A stretch of DNA of 34,931 nt, taken from contig DXMX01000010.1 of NCBI GenBank assembly GCA_019413955.1, forward strand, positions 1 through 34,931, read 5' to 3'. Source of the stretch: Collinsella sp. (GTDB lineage: Bacteria; Actinomycetota; Coriobacteriia; Coriobacteriales; Coriobacteriaceae). Position 1 is the stretch's first letter; each line of letters begins with the position of its first letter. Under the pieces are notes generated by a model. It saw only the letters and a program-made list of their open reading frames with translations. It did no database searches and had not been told where the DNA came from. Below, one piece after another: positions 1-8,386 of the stretch. A program made the position numbers and the translations under genes.

Positions 1-110
1 GGGCAAGGGGCCTTCATGCGCGAGGACGATTTTGAGGGAACATCCCGACCGTCCCTGCGCCTACCTTGCTGAGGATGTCTACAGGGACCCACGCTTTGAA
101 GGGGCGCCGA
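1..110 (-). repeat. Truncated copy (C) of long palindromic 3' element
   Basis: The segment CTTCATGCGCGAGGACG at about 13-29 also occurs in the complete palindrome at 31251-31400, and a closely related form lies in the one at 9548-9674. The window edge removes the other half, so arm complementarity cannot be tested here. As in the two complete copies, it lies downstream of a minus-strand gene (engB) with the CATG side facing that gene, although the gap to the stop codon is larger. It is probably a 3' UTR structure or terminator. Confidence 0.55.
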
Positions 111-161
111 GCTGATAGTTGATTTTTATTGGCAGGGGCTCTTGCTGGTAAGGAGCACTTG

Positions 162-752
162 CTAGAGGCAGGCCTCGGCGATGCGCTTTTTTAGTTCATC
201 GATGCCGATACCGGTCTGGGAGCTTGTGATGATCACGTTCTCGGCCGGAACGTTGAGCTGTTTTTTGATGGCTGCTGCCTGGCGGGCCTGCTGGGTGCGG
301 CTGAGCTTGTCGGCTTTGGTGAGGCAGACGATAAAGCTGAACTCGTTGCCCTGCAGGTAGTCGATCATGTCATGGTCGAGTTTACTGGGGTCGTGGCGAA
401 TGTCCACCAGCGACACAACCAGGTTAAAGCTGCGCTCTGAGTCGAAGAAGTCGCCGATAAGCTCGGCCCAGCGGTCGCGCTCGGCCTTGGAACGACGGGC
501 GAAACCGTAGCCCGGCAGGTCCACAAAGTGCACGTCGTCGGCCTCGAAGAAATTGATGTTGCTCGTCTTGCCCGGCGTGCTCGAAACCTTGACCAGGTTC
601 TTGCGGCCAAAGAGTTTGTTCATGATAGACGACTTGCCCACATTGGAGCGGCCCACAAAGCTCACCTCGGGACAGGTGGACTCGGGGATCTGCGAAACCT
701 TGCCGTAGCTGGCAACAAACTTGGCAAGCTGATAGTTAATGGAATCGGCCAT
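162..752 (-). CDS. engB: Ribosome biogenesis GTP-binding protein EngB/YsxC
   Basis: This is a 196-residue TRAFAC-class GTPase of the EngB (YihA/YsxC) family, which acts in the cytoplasm in late assembly of the large ribosomal subunit. All G motifs are visible: P-loop GRSNVGKSS, G2 threonine in TPGKTSNINFF, G3 DLPGYG, G4 TKAD and a G5-like TSSQTG. Length is normal for the family. The ATG at 752 is preceded by AAGGAG at good spacing. It is followed by mtnN about 40 bp upstream on the same strand, so the two may share a transcript. The palindromic element at 1-110 probably forms its 3' end. Confidence 0.95.
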   Translation of the reverse strand: MADSINYQLAKFVASYGKVSQIPESTCPEVSFVGRSNVGKSSIMNKLFGRKNLVKVSSTPGKTSNINFFEADDVHFVDLPGYGFARRSKAERDRWAELIGDFFDSERSFNLVVSLVDIRHDPSKLDHDMIDYLQGNEFSFIVCLTKADKLSRTQQARQAAAIKKQLNVPAENVIITSSQTGIGIDELKKRIAEACL

Positions 753-791
753 GGATACTCCTTGGTCGTAGATTTTTACAAAACGGGTGTG

Positions 792-1532
792 CTATTGCGC
801 GGCGGCGATACGACGAACGATGTCAAGCGTGATGCCGCTCGCGGTGCGAGCGTACTCATCCAGATCGAACTCGCGCTCGCAAAACGCGTCATATGCCTCG
901 TCACAATTATCGCTGATAGCGCGCAGCACCAGGCAATCGACACCATTCTTGGCCGCGATGTGCGCAATTGCCGCGCCCTCCATCTCGACGCAATCGGCAT
1001 GCGTGGCCTCAATCGCAGCGTTACGCATGGCGTCACCCGTAACAAAGCGGTCACCCGTGGCGATAGTGCCACACAGGAACTGCTTGGGGTCCTTCTCCGC
1101 AGAATTCTCATCCGCCGAGGCATCCACAAATCCATGCTCGGCAAGCACGGCGGCGGCAACATCAGCCAACGCCGGCGTCGAGACAAACTCCTCGAGTCCC
1201 GGCGCCGACTCGGCGATGAGCGCCGTGTCAGTATCGAGATAGCGCAGGCACTTGCCTATAACCACGTCGTTAATATGGAGCTTAGGGTTTAGGCCACCCG
1301 CAATGCCCGAAAACACAACGGCCTGCGGGGCATATTTGCTGATGAGATGCTGCGTTGCCGCCGCGGCGTTTACGGTTCCCATGCCAGCGGTCGTAGCAAC
1401 AACGGACAAACCGTCGAGCTCGCCGTTGACAACGGTCAAGCCCGCCTCTTGTGCCACACGAGCGCCGTTCAGTTCTTCTTTAATCTGCGCAACCTCTTTT
1501 TCGAGTGCACCGATGATTGCGATGGTAGGCAT
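792..1532 (-). CDS. mtnN: 5'-methylthioadenosine/S-adenosylhomocysteine nucleosidase
   Basis: This cytoplasmic enzyme of about 246 residues hydrolyses the N-glycosidic bond of methylthioadenosine, S-adenosylhomocysteine and 5'-deoxyadenosine. The last is a by-product of radical SAM enzymes such as the PFL activase encoded next to it. Family marks are the N-terminal GALEKEV (catalytic Glu), GIAGGLNP, the ribose-binding VEMEGAA and the catalytic Asp in AISDN. The frame is open for 20 more codons upstream, but the ATG at 1532 starts exactly at the family's usual N-terminus and follows GGGGGA at good spacing. The gap to the next gene, pflA, is about 120 bp. Confidence 0.93.
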   Translation of the reverse strand: MPTIAIIGALEKEVAQIKEELNGARVAQEAGLTVVNGELDGLSVVATTAGMGTVNAAAATQHLISKYAPQAVVFSGIAGGLNPKLHINDVVIGKCLRYLDTDTALIAESAPGLEEFVSTPALADVAAAVLAEHGFVDASADENSAEKDPKQFLCGTIATGDRFVTGDAMRNAAIEATHADCVEMEGAAIAHIAAKNGVDCLVLRAISDNCDEAYDAFCEREFDLDEYARTASGITLDIVRRIAAAQ

Positions 1533-1654
1533 ACCATCCCCCAAACCCGTGAAAACTGCTATCCACGGTATGGTACCAGCATTTTGACTCAACCGCGCAA
1601 TACGAAGTCGCTAGACCACCGCAGCGCGGGTATCGTAGAGGAGCAAAAGACTTG

Positions 1655-2473
1655 CTAGCCGATGGCGTTTTTTAGCTCCGCGCGGCGCTTTTTCATGCCG
1701 GTCATAACGGCATTACGCAACTCGGGCATGCGCGCGGTATCCATCTGGGGCACGCCCTCGAGCTTATAGGGAATGCCCAGTTGCTCGTACTTGACGACAC
1801 CCATCGTGTGATACGGCAGCATTTCCAGGCCCACCACGTTGTGCCATGGAGCGATGAGGCGACCGAGCTTCTCGCACTCCTCCACCGTGTCGGTAATGCC
1901 CGGCACCACCACGTGGCGGATAACGACCTTGATCTTGCGACGTGCAAGCTCATCGCCAAACGCCAGAATGCGTGCGGGATCGCACCCAGTCAGCTTTTTA
2001 TGCTCGACCGGGTCGGCATGCTTAATATCGAGCAGTACCATGTCGGTCTCGTTGAGCACGGCATCGAACTTCTCGGGATGCGCGGGATCGAACGCATAGC
2101 CGCAGCTATCCAAGCAGGTGTGCACACGACCATCGTGGTTATTGTGCATGGCGTGGAACAGGTCGGCCAAAAACTCAGGCTGCAGGAGCGGCTCGCCGCC
2201 GGACACCGTAATACCACCGCTGCGGTAAAACTCATGGTTACTCTGGAACTCGTCCATAAGGTGCTCGACGGTCACCATCGTGCCGCCGTTAACCGACCAG
2301 GTATCGGGGTTGTGGCAATACGCACAGCGCATGGGGCAGCCTTGGACAAACACTACGAAGCGGATGCCGGGTCCGTCGACCGTCCCCATCGTCTCAATCG
2401 AATGCACGCGGCCAAGGGCAAACGCAGAGTCCTCGGGACGAGCGTCCACACCCTCAAGCGTCATTTCTGCCAT
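1655..2473 (-). CDS. pflA: Pyruvate formate-lyase activating enzyme (radical SAM)
   Basis: This protein of about 272 residues installs the glycyl radical on pyruvate formate-lyase using SAM and a [4Fe-4S] cluster. The cluster motif CPMRCAYC follows the family signature TVDGPGIRF, and the SAM-binding SGGEPLL is clear. The frame is open to 2503, but that ATG has no ribosome binding site; the ATG at 2473 has AAGG at fair spacing, and one three codons further in is also possible. Unlike in many bacteria it is not beside pflB, which lies about 7.5 kb away on the same strand with the PFL radical subunit. Its promoter region contains a 13-bp inverted repeat (2521-2569). Confidence 0.92.
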   Translation of the reverse strand: MAEMTLEGVDARPEDSAFALGRVHSIETMGTVDGPGIRFVVFVQGCPMRCAYCHNPDTWSVNGGTMVTVEHLMDEFQSNHEFYRSGGITVSGGEPLLQPEFLADLFHAMHNNHDGRVHTCLDSCGYAFDPAHPEKFDAVLNETDMVLLDIKHADPVEHKKLTGCDPARILAFGDELARRKIKVVIRHVVVPGITDTVEECEKLGRLIAPWHNVVGLEMLPYHTMGVVKYEQLGIPYKLEGVPQMDTARMPELRNAVMTGMKKRRAELKNAIG

Positions 2474-2520
2474 TCGCGCTACCTTGCCTCTCCTTGGATG
2501 CAACCAATTAAAATGCCAGA

Positions 2521-2569
2521 GCCATTCTAGCCCATGTGCTTGCGTTTAAACGTCTCGGGCTAGAATGGC
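2521..2569. promoter_or_regulatory. 13-bp perfect inverted repeat between degV and pflA
   Basis: GCCATTCTAGCCC (2521-2533) is repeated as its exact complement at 2557-2569 with 23 nt between. It lies in the pflA upstream region and just beyond the degV stop codon. No T-run directly follows on the minus strand, so it is not a textbook terminator. An operator, an attenuator or a degV 3' hairpin are all possible. Confidence 0.5.
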
Positions 2570-2647
2570 ACGTTTTAATCTATCCCCCATCACCATGGCT
2601 GGGGTCTACGTCGAGATGTCAGGCTGAAGAACGCTCGCCTGCGGCCT

Positions 2648-3502
2648 TTACGCTTTAAGCGTGAGCACCGCACCGAAGGCGGTCGGGCCGCAGTGGCTCG
2701 AGATGACGCCGCCGACCTGAGTCCAGGTAATGTCCTTAAAGCCCAGGTCGTGCGCATAGACTTCCATGTCGTCGCGCAGCTCCTGGGAAAGGCCCACCGA
2801 ATACGCCAGGCCAATGTGCGAGTAGTCAATCTCGCCCTTCGCAACCATGTGGTCAATAAAGGCGCGGGCGCACTTGAGCATAGAGCCGCGGAACTTCTTG
2901 GTCGCCACGAACTTGCCGCCCGTCACCTCAATGCAGGGCTTAATCTTGAGCAGATGGGCGCCAAGGAATGCGACGTTGGACAAGCGACCGCCCGCCTTAA
3001 GAAAGGCAAGATCGGTAGGAACAAAGCCCAGCAGCACGCGGTCCATGACGGAATTCGTAAATGCAAAGATCTCGTCGACGGTGGCATCGGGGTGAGCCTC
3101 GATGTATTTGGCGGTCTCGACGACAACGAGCGACTGGCCTACCGAGACAAAGCGCGTGTCCATAGAGAACACGTAGTCGCGACCCTTGGCGGCGATCTTC
3201 GATGATTGATGCGAGCAGGTCGTGGCCTCGGAATACGCGAGATGCAGAATAGTCGCATCGGGCTGCTCAGCGTGAATGCGGTCGTACACGTGAGCAAAAT
3301 CCGCAGGCGCGCAGCCGCTGGTCTTGGGCATCACGCCAAACTCGTTGCAGCGCGAATAAATCTCGAGCGGATCGATCGAGCCGTCCTCGACGGTCTCGTC
3401 ACCAATCGTGACATGCATGGGCACGCGCACGATGCCGTAGCGCTCGCAGAGCTCCGGCGTCACATCCGACCCAGACTCAACCACGATTACGTACTTGCCC
3501 AT
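2648..3502 (-). CDS. DegV family fatty-acid-binding protein
   Basis: This cytoplasmic protein of about 284 residues belongs to the DegV family. Members bind a fatty acid between two domains, and some deliver it to fatty-acid kinase FakA. Visible marks are the N-terminal VVESGSDVTPELCERYGI, the phosphate-contacting LAYSEATTCSHQSS, and the GGRLSNVAFLGAHLLKIKP block before the second domain. The frame runs open to 3613; the ATG at 3502 matches the family N-terminus but its ribosome binding site is poor, and an ATG eight codons upstream is an alternative. No fakA homologue is in the window. The roughly 275 bp upstream hold no convincing promoter or gene. Confidence 0.88.
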   Translation of the reverse strand: MGKYVIVVESGSDVTPELCERYGIVRVPMHVTIGDETVEDGSIDPLEIYSRCNEFGVMPKTSGCAPADFAHVYDRIHAEQPDATILHLAYSEATTCSHQSSKIAAKGRDYVFSMDTRFVSVGQSLVVVETAKYIEAHPDATVDEIFAFTNSVMDRVLLGFVPTDLAFLKAGGRLSNVAFLGAHLLKIKPCIEVTGGKFVATKKFRGSMLKCARAFIDHMVAKGEIDYSHIGLAYSVGLSQELRDDMEVYAHDLGFKDITWTQVGGVISSHCGPTAFGAVLTLKA

Positions 3503-3778
3503 TATTATCACGACCCATCTCGACATTGGCTTTTCAATACATGGCACGCGCCGCCGCACTGTTGCACAACGGCGTCCAAGCGCCAAAGAGACGCCGCCCC
3601 TTGCACACAACAAAGGACAGCGTCTCCCTGGAAAACTCCGTGCTTATCTAGGATTCCACACGGTTTATTAAGGAGGGTTACTTATTCCGCAAACGGTCGC
3701 TATATGCGGTAAGCGGTAGTTGGCCGCGACAACTGCGACACATTCCGTCCAGCAAATCCAATCGTGCTCCACGCACGG

Positions 3779-5221
3779 TTAATGCACGAGGCGGTAGAAA
3801 TTCATCGATGCCGCACCCTCGGCGTGCAGCTCCATCGCCGGAACCGCCGGCGAATAGGTACGGCTCGTAAGTGCCGCCTCGCCGCCATTTGCAAAAATCT
3901 CGACCATCGTAGTGTCCGAAAGCACGCGCAGGTCGCGAAGCTCGCTGAGCTCGATCGACCTCTGGTCGCGCCCATAGCCTTCGTCACCCATGTCGAGGGT
4001 AAGCATCCCGTCTGCATAGCGCACAAAGACACCCTTGCGGATTTCGAGCTCGATCACCTGGGCGCCCTCACAGGAAACCACAAGATCAAACAGGCGGCCC
4101 GGCTCCTCAACGGTTTCACCGCCTGTCGCGCAAACGCAGTCGCCGCGCATCCTCTCAATCTCGTGCACCGGCTGCTGACAGAGCTTACCATCGCGCATGC
4201 TCAGTTTTCTCGGCACCGTCAACGCGCACTGCCACCCGCGTGCCACCGTCGGGCTTTTTGCCGTCGCATCGGGGCAACCCGACCACCCGATCATCAAACG
4301 CCGACCCGCAGCATCCTCAAAAGACTGCGGTGCGTAGAAATCAAAGCCGGCATCGACCATCGGGGGCATGCCCTGCCCGGCGATCTTAAAACTCGGCGCC
4401 TCCCAATCGGCCTCGATGGGAAACCACACGCACTGGTGCGGATTGCGGTAACGCCATCCATCGGCGGACACACCCTGCGGACAGCAAACGAGAATAAGCT
4501 CACCATCGAGCTCAAACAGATCGGGGCACTCCCACATAAAGCCAAACTTCTCGCCCAACTCAATGCGCGTCGCATAGCTCCAGTCCTCTAGATTGCTCGA
4601 GGTATAGACAAGCACGCAGCCGCGGTCGTCTTTCGTACGAGCGCCCAGAACCATGTAGTAGATACCATCGTGTTCAAGGATTTTGGGATCACGCACGTGC
4701 GTACCGATATCGTCGGGGTAATCGACCGGCCCAACAGCTATGCGCTTCTCGCCCAATTCGTCGGGGTTCTCGGCAACCACATGAATCTGGTTTTGCTCAC
4801 GGCCCGTCAACACGTAGTCGTAATCATCGCGGTCAAAATGCTTGACGTTGCCGGTATAGAAGTAGTGAATCTTGCCGTCGTGTACAAAGGCAGAACCAGA
4901 ATACGCTCCGCTCGAATCCAAATCGGAATCGGGGAACAGCACAGGGCCGCGATTCTCGTACGTCACAAAATCCTTTGTTGTCAGATGATTCCAAAGCACT
5001 GGACCGCCATGCGCAGCATCGAACGGATCGTATTGATGATAGATGTGATACGTATCACCAATCTGAACCAAACCGTTGGGGTCGTTGAGCCAGCCAAGCT
5101 CAGGCTCCACATGGAACAGGAGCCTATCGGGGTCAGACGCGATGCGACCCGCCGTCTCATCCTGTCCGGCACGCCACTGCTCATAGTCCGCGCGTGTCAC
5201 CTTATTGTTTTGATTAAACAT
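3779..5221 (-). CDS. scrB: GH32 sucrose-6-phosphate hydrolase
   Basis: This is a beta-fructofuranosidase of about 480 residues, family GH32, probably cleaving phosphorylated sucrose after PTS import. The five-blade propeller carries the nucleophile Asp47 in WLNDPNG, the transition-state Asp178 in RDP and the acid/base Glu231 in WECPDLF; a beta-sandwich domain follows. There is no signal peptide, which agrees with an intracellular phosphosugar substrate. Two ATGs lie close together; the one at 5221 has AGAAGG at 9 nt, while the one at 5227 is too close to it. It is the last gene of the sucrose cluster, 101 bp after the PTS gene, and that gap contains a strong hairpin. No fructokinase is present in the window. 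Confidence 0.9.
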   Translation of the reverse strand: MFNQNNKVTRADYEQWRAGQDETAGRIASDPDRLLFHVEPELGWLNDPNGLVQIGDTYHIYHQYDPFDAAHGGPVLWNHLTTKDFVTYENRGPVLFPDSDLDSSGAYSGSAFVHDGKIHYFYTGNVKHFDRDDYDYVLTGREQNQIHVVAENPDELGEKRIAVGPVDYPDDIGTHVRDPKILEHDGIYYMVLGARTKDDRGCVLVYTSSNLEDWSYATRIELGEKFGFMWECPDLFELDGELILVCCPQGVSADGWRYRNPHQCVWFPIEADWEAPSFKIAGQGMPPMVDAGFDFYAPQSFEDAAGRRLMIGWSGCPDATAKSPTVARGWQCALTVPRKLSMRDGKLCQQPVHEIERMRGDCVCATGGETVEEPGRLFDLVVSCEGAQVIELEIRKGVFVRYADGMLTLDMGDEGYGRDQRSIELSELRDLRVLSDTTMVEIFANGGEAALTSRTYSPAVPAMELHAEGAASMNFYRLVH

Positions 5222-5245
5222 CGCCATTGACCTTCTCGTCTATAG

Positions 5246-5283
5246 GGAAGGACGCCCGACTCACACGAGCCGAACGCCCTTCC
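5246..5283 (-). other. Intercistronic hairpin between PTS and GH32 genes
   Basis: In the minus-strand transcript the 38 nt fold into one 17-bp stem: outer GGAAGG/CCTTCC, inner CTC/GAG around a GTGT loop, and every position between pairs by Watson-Crick or G-U. There is no U-tract after it, and the next gene follows immediately, so a processing or stabilising hairpin (or partial attenuator) that sets the PTS:hydrolase ratio is more likely than a terminator. Confidence 0.65.
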
Positions 5284-5322
5284 TCAAATGGACTTATCCG
5301 CACATTACACTGAATGGCTCAA

Positions 5323-6774
5323 CTAGAAGCTGACATCGAAGCCTGCGCCAGCGCCCTCTTCATCGGTGGTTGGAACGCCCTTTGCCTTGTTGTAGGCAAA
5401 GATCAAGACGATCGGCACGATAAAGGCGATGAGATTGCCAGCCACATACCACACGAGAGTCTCGGGCGTAACGATGAGCAGGCCAAGCACACCGGTCAGA
5501 CCCTGACCGATAGCGCGCACCTCAAAGAACTTCACGAAGGCACCGCCGCAGCCTGCACCGATGCATGCGCAGATGAACGGAATGATCGAATAGCGCATGT
5601 TTGCAGCAAAGATAGCGGGCTCGGAGATTCCGACCAGCGTCGGGATAAAGGACGACATGCAGATGTTGCGCTCTTTGGAGTGCTTCTTGTGAATGAGGTA
5701 CATACCGATGGCGCCGCCGCCCTGGGCGATGATGGAAACCGACCAGATGGCCTGGATGTAGTTGAAGCCGGTCGTGGCGACGAGGTTGGCCTCGATACCC
5801 TGGATGAACTGATGCGTACCGGTAACGACGAGCGGCTGCAGGAACGCGGCGAAGACAAAGGCACCAAAGACGCCCATCCTGTTGTACAGGATATCGATTA
5901 CGCCGGCGAGGACGTCACCGATCAGGTTGCCGAGCGGGCCGAACACGGTGAACAGGGCGACGTTAGCAAGAATCAGGGTAACGGTCGGGACGAAAACGAA
6001 CGAAACGACCTCGGGGATGTACTTCTGGGCAATCTTCTCGACCTTGGCCATAAACCAGGCAGTCAGGATTGCGGGGAACACACCGCCCTGGAAAGCAACC
6101 ATGGGAATGGATAGCGGACCAAAGTTCCAGTACTCAGCACCCGTCGGGTCCATAACGAACGTGTTGCGGTTCATAAGGCTCGGGTGAACCATGACGATAC
6201 CGACGAGGATGCCCAGGATCGGGTTACCGCCAAAACGCTTGACCGCGCTGTACATAACCAGGACAGGCAGGTAGTCGAACGTGGTGGCGATAATGGCAAA
6301 GAAGCTTGCGAGGTTCTTGAGGAACTCGCTGTGATCGGCGAGGCTGCCTTCCATGCCAAAGAGGCCGTTGGCAACGATCAGCGACTTAAGGCCGATGATG
6401 ATTGCAGCGCCGACGAAGGCAGGAATGATGGGGATAAAGATATCCGAGAATACCTTGAGGACCGAGAAGAACTTGCCCTTCTTGTCCGCCTCGGCGCCCT
6501 TGACCTCGGAAGCACTGATCTCCTTAACGCCCGTCAGAGCCATAAACTCATCGTAAACCTTGTTGACGGTACCGGTACCGAAGATGATCATGAGCTGGCC
6601 GCTGTTGTACAGCACGCCCTTGACGCCATCGATGTTCTCGAGCTCGGCCTTGTTGTATTTGCTCGTATCCTTGAGCACCAGACGCAGACGGGTCACGCAA
6701 TGCGTGGCGCCCTCGATGTTCTCCAGTCCGCCGACGTTGTCGACGACTTGCTGGGACACTGCCTTGTAGTCCAT
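5323..6774 (-). CDS. scrA: PTS IIBC transporter, sucrose/beta-glucoside family
   Basis: This is a membrane phosphotransferase-system permease of about 483 residues. The N-terminal IIB domain has the phosphorylated Cys26 in THCVTRLRL; a multi-span IIC domain follows, with the family motif GISEPAIFAANMR in its second half. There is no fused IIA domain, so phosphate must come from a IIA encoded elsewhere (a Crr-like protein). The ATG at 6774 has GGAG at 6 nt and gives the family N-terminus MDYKAVSQQVV. It lies between two GH32 genes and downstream of a LacI regulator, which makes sucrose or a short fructan the likely substrate; trehalose or beta-glucosides cannot be excluded from sequence alone. 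Confidence 0.88.
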   Translation of the reverse strand: MDYKAVSQQVVDNVGGLENIEGATHCVTRLRLVLKDTSKYNKAELENIDGVKGVLYNSGQLMIIFGTGTVNKVYDEFMALTGVKEISASEVKGAEADKKGKFFSVLKVFSDIFIPIIPAFVGAAIIIGLKSLIVANGLFGMEGSLADHSEFLKNLASFFAIIATTFDYLPVLVMYSAVKRFGGNPILGILVGIVMVHPSLMNRNTFVMDPTGAEYWNFGPLSIPMVAFQGGVFPAILTAWFMAKVEKIAQKYIPEVVSFVFVPTVTLILANVALFTVFGPLGNLIGDVLAGVIDILYNRMGVFGAFVFAAFLQPLVVTGTHQFIQGIEANLVATTGFNYIQAIWSVSIIAQGGGAIGMYLIHKKHSKERNICMSSFIPTLVGISEPAIFAANMRYSIIPFICACIGAGCGGAFVKFFEVRAIGQGLTGVLGLLIVTPETLVWYVAGNLIAFIVPIVLIFAYNKAKGVPTTDEEGAGAGFDVSF

Positions 6775-6819
6775 GTTCCTCTCCATTCCTTTTCTAAATC
6801 ATAAAACGGTTCGTTGCCG

Positions 6820-8202
6820 CTACAGAGACGCGATCGTTGCGTTTGCGCACTTGAGCGCACCGTCGGTGACGGTAAGCGCCACACCCTGGCCCTGCTTGTT
6901 GCAGAAGCGAGCGTTGAGCGCAACATCATCGACAAAGATGGTCGCGATGTCGTCGTCGACGACCAGACGCACATGGTGAGTGCCCTCGCCCTTAAAGAAC
7001 AACGGACGCTCGAGGCCCATGTTGTTGACCTGGAACCACGGATACTGGGGGGCCGCCGTAAACTCGAGTTTGCCCTCACGCAGGTTGGCGCAGAACTCAT
7101 AGGCAAGACCGGACTCGGCGTCCTCGGCAAGCTTCACCGAGAAGCCGGCAGCGTCACCGGCGAGCTCGATGTCGGCGTCGAGCATATAGGTAGAACCGGC
7201 ATCCGCGGCGAGCACCTGCTCGACCTTGCCCGACTCGCACGAAAGCTCAAAGGCCTCGACTGCCTTAGCCTCGCCAAAGGCGCCAAGCATGCTGTCGGGA
7301 AGCTTGGTGCCGAGCGTTCCGTCGGCACGCTGAACGATCTCGAGAGGCATAAAAGTGCCACCCCACAGGTAAGAGCTGGGGTCGCCGCCCTCGTCGCGCG
7401 TAGGAACCCAACCAAAGAGAACGCGGCGCTCGCCGTCAAATGCGGTACGTGCAGCATAGTACGCGCGGCCATCGAAGGAATCGTCCGCAGGAGTGATCCA
7501 AGGACCGTTGATAGAGCGAGACATGCGGTAACGGGTCTTGTTGCCATCACTGTACTCAGAGAACACCAGATACCACCAGTCGCCCATCTTAAAGAGATCA
7601 GGCATCTCAAACATGGTGTACAGGCCCGGGTTCCACCAGTCGCCCTGGAACTCCCAGTTGGTCAGATCCTTGGAGGTGAACTTGACCAGGCGGCCGGTCA
7701 TCAGACGCTTGTCCTCGCCCACACGCGTGCCGAGGATGAGCATGTACTCTTCGTTCTCCTCATCCCAAAGCACAAAGGGATCGCGCCAGTTGCGGTCATC
7801 GTAACCCTCCTGGGGCGGAAGCAGCGTCTCGGCGATGTTCTTCTCCCACTTGACGGCGTCGTCGCTCGTTGCGTGAAGAAGAACCTGCTTCATCAAACGT
7901 GCGCGGACCTTATCGCGATTGCAACCAGTGTAGAGCGCATGGTACTTGTCGCCCACCTTAAACACCGTGCCGGCATAAATGTACTGGTCGACTTCCTCGT
8001 CGCCGCCGCGCTCAAGGCTCTCGCCAAAGTCCTTGTAGTTGACGAAATCCTTGGTCGTAGCGAGTGCCCAGCCAAACGGCTCTCCGAAAGGTTCGGGGTT
8101 ACGCGTGTCACGCTGATGATAGAGATAGAACGTGCCGTCCTCGCCGTACGGCATGATGTCGCCTACCCAAATTCCCTCAGGCTGGTAATAAACCTTGTGC
8201 AT
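6820..8202 (-). CDS. Divergent GH32-like fructan-active hydrolase
   Basis: This cytoplasmic glycoside hydrolase of about 460 residues is in the GH32/GH-J group. The usual WMNDPNG nucleophile motif is replaced by WVGDIMP (Asp15), while RDP (140-142) and the acid/base block FEMPDLF (Glu199) are kept; a C-terminal beta-sandwich domain follows. This pattern is typical of a subgroup distinct from classical invertases, so substrate may be a fructo-oligosaccharide rather than sucrose-6-phosphate. The ATG at 8202 is preceded by AAAGGAAG. It is the first structural gene of the cluster, with tandem operators and a promoter just upstream, and it ends 45 bp before the PTS gene. Confidence 0.85.
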   Translation of the reverse strand: MHKVYYQPEGIWVGDIMPYGEDGTFYLYHQRDTRNPEPFGEPFGWALATTKDFVNYKDFGESLERGGDEEVDQYIYAGTVFKVGDKYHALYTGCNRDKVRARLMKQVLLHATSDDAVKWEKNIAETLLPPQEGYDDRNWRDPFVLWDEENEEYMLILGTRVGEDKRLMTGRLVKFTSKDLTNWEFQGDWWNPGLYTMFEMPDLFKMGDWWYLVFSEYSDGNKTRYRMSRSINGPWITPADDSFDGRAYYAARTAFDGERRVLFGWVPTRDEGGDPSSYLWGGTFMPLEIVQRADGTLGTKLPDSMLGAFGEAKAVEAFELSCESGKVEQVLAADAGSTYMLDADIELAGDAAGFSVKLAEDAESGLAYEFCANLREGKLEFTAAPQYPWFQVNNMGLERPLFFKGEGTHHVRLVVDDDIATIFVDDVALNARFCNKQGQGVALTVTDGALKCANATIASL

Positions 8203-8245
8203 CCGAGACTTCCTTTCCCACGAGATACTAACTCGGTACAACTGC

Positions 8246-8274
8246 AAGATATGTCAATCGTTTTCATATGTCAA
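8246..8274 (-). promoter_or_regulatory. Promoter of the sucrose/fructan operon
   Basis: Read on the minus strand there is a perfect -35 box TTGACA (8269-8274), a 17-nt spacer and a -10 box TATCTT (8246-8251), ending about 44 nt before the start codon. Two LacI-type operators cover the -35 box and the spacer, an arrangement expected for direct repression. Confidence 0.7.
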
Positions 8275-8330
8275 ACGTTTTCACATCAATACGTCTTTTC
8301 GCAGTTCCAGTCGTCGGCAAACGGTTGACA
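8252..8330. promoter_or_regulatory. Tandem LacI-type operators (O1-O3)
   Basis: TGTCAATCGTTTTCATA (8252-8268) and TGTCAAACGTTTTCACA (8269-8285) are head-to-tail with a 17-bp period and the central CG expected of LacI-family sites. A third, weaker match lies on the other strand at 8314-8330 (minus strand TGTCAACCGTTTGCC...). A fourth copy precedes the regulator gene itself. They are the probable binding sites of the LacI protein encoded next door. Confidence 0.7.
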
Positions 8331-8386
8331 TATGCCGGCGAACGGTCATCAGAAGCGTTCGAGGGATTCTTTTGGCTCGGAATGAA

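Noticed and set aside
6814..8328. A 504-codon plus-strand frame opposite the GH32-like gene
   Set aside because: It has no ribosome binding site or recognisable motif and mirrors the codon structure of the real gene. The same applies to long frames opposite the ABC exporter genes (for example 17534-19030).
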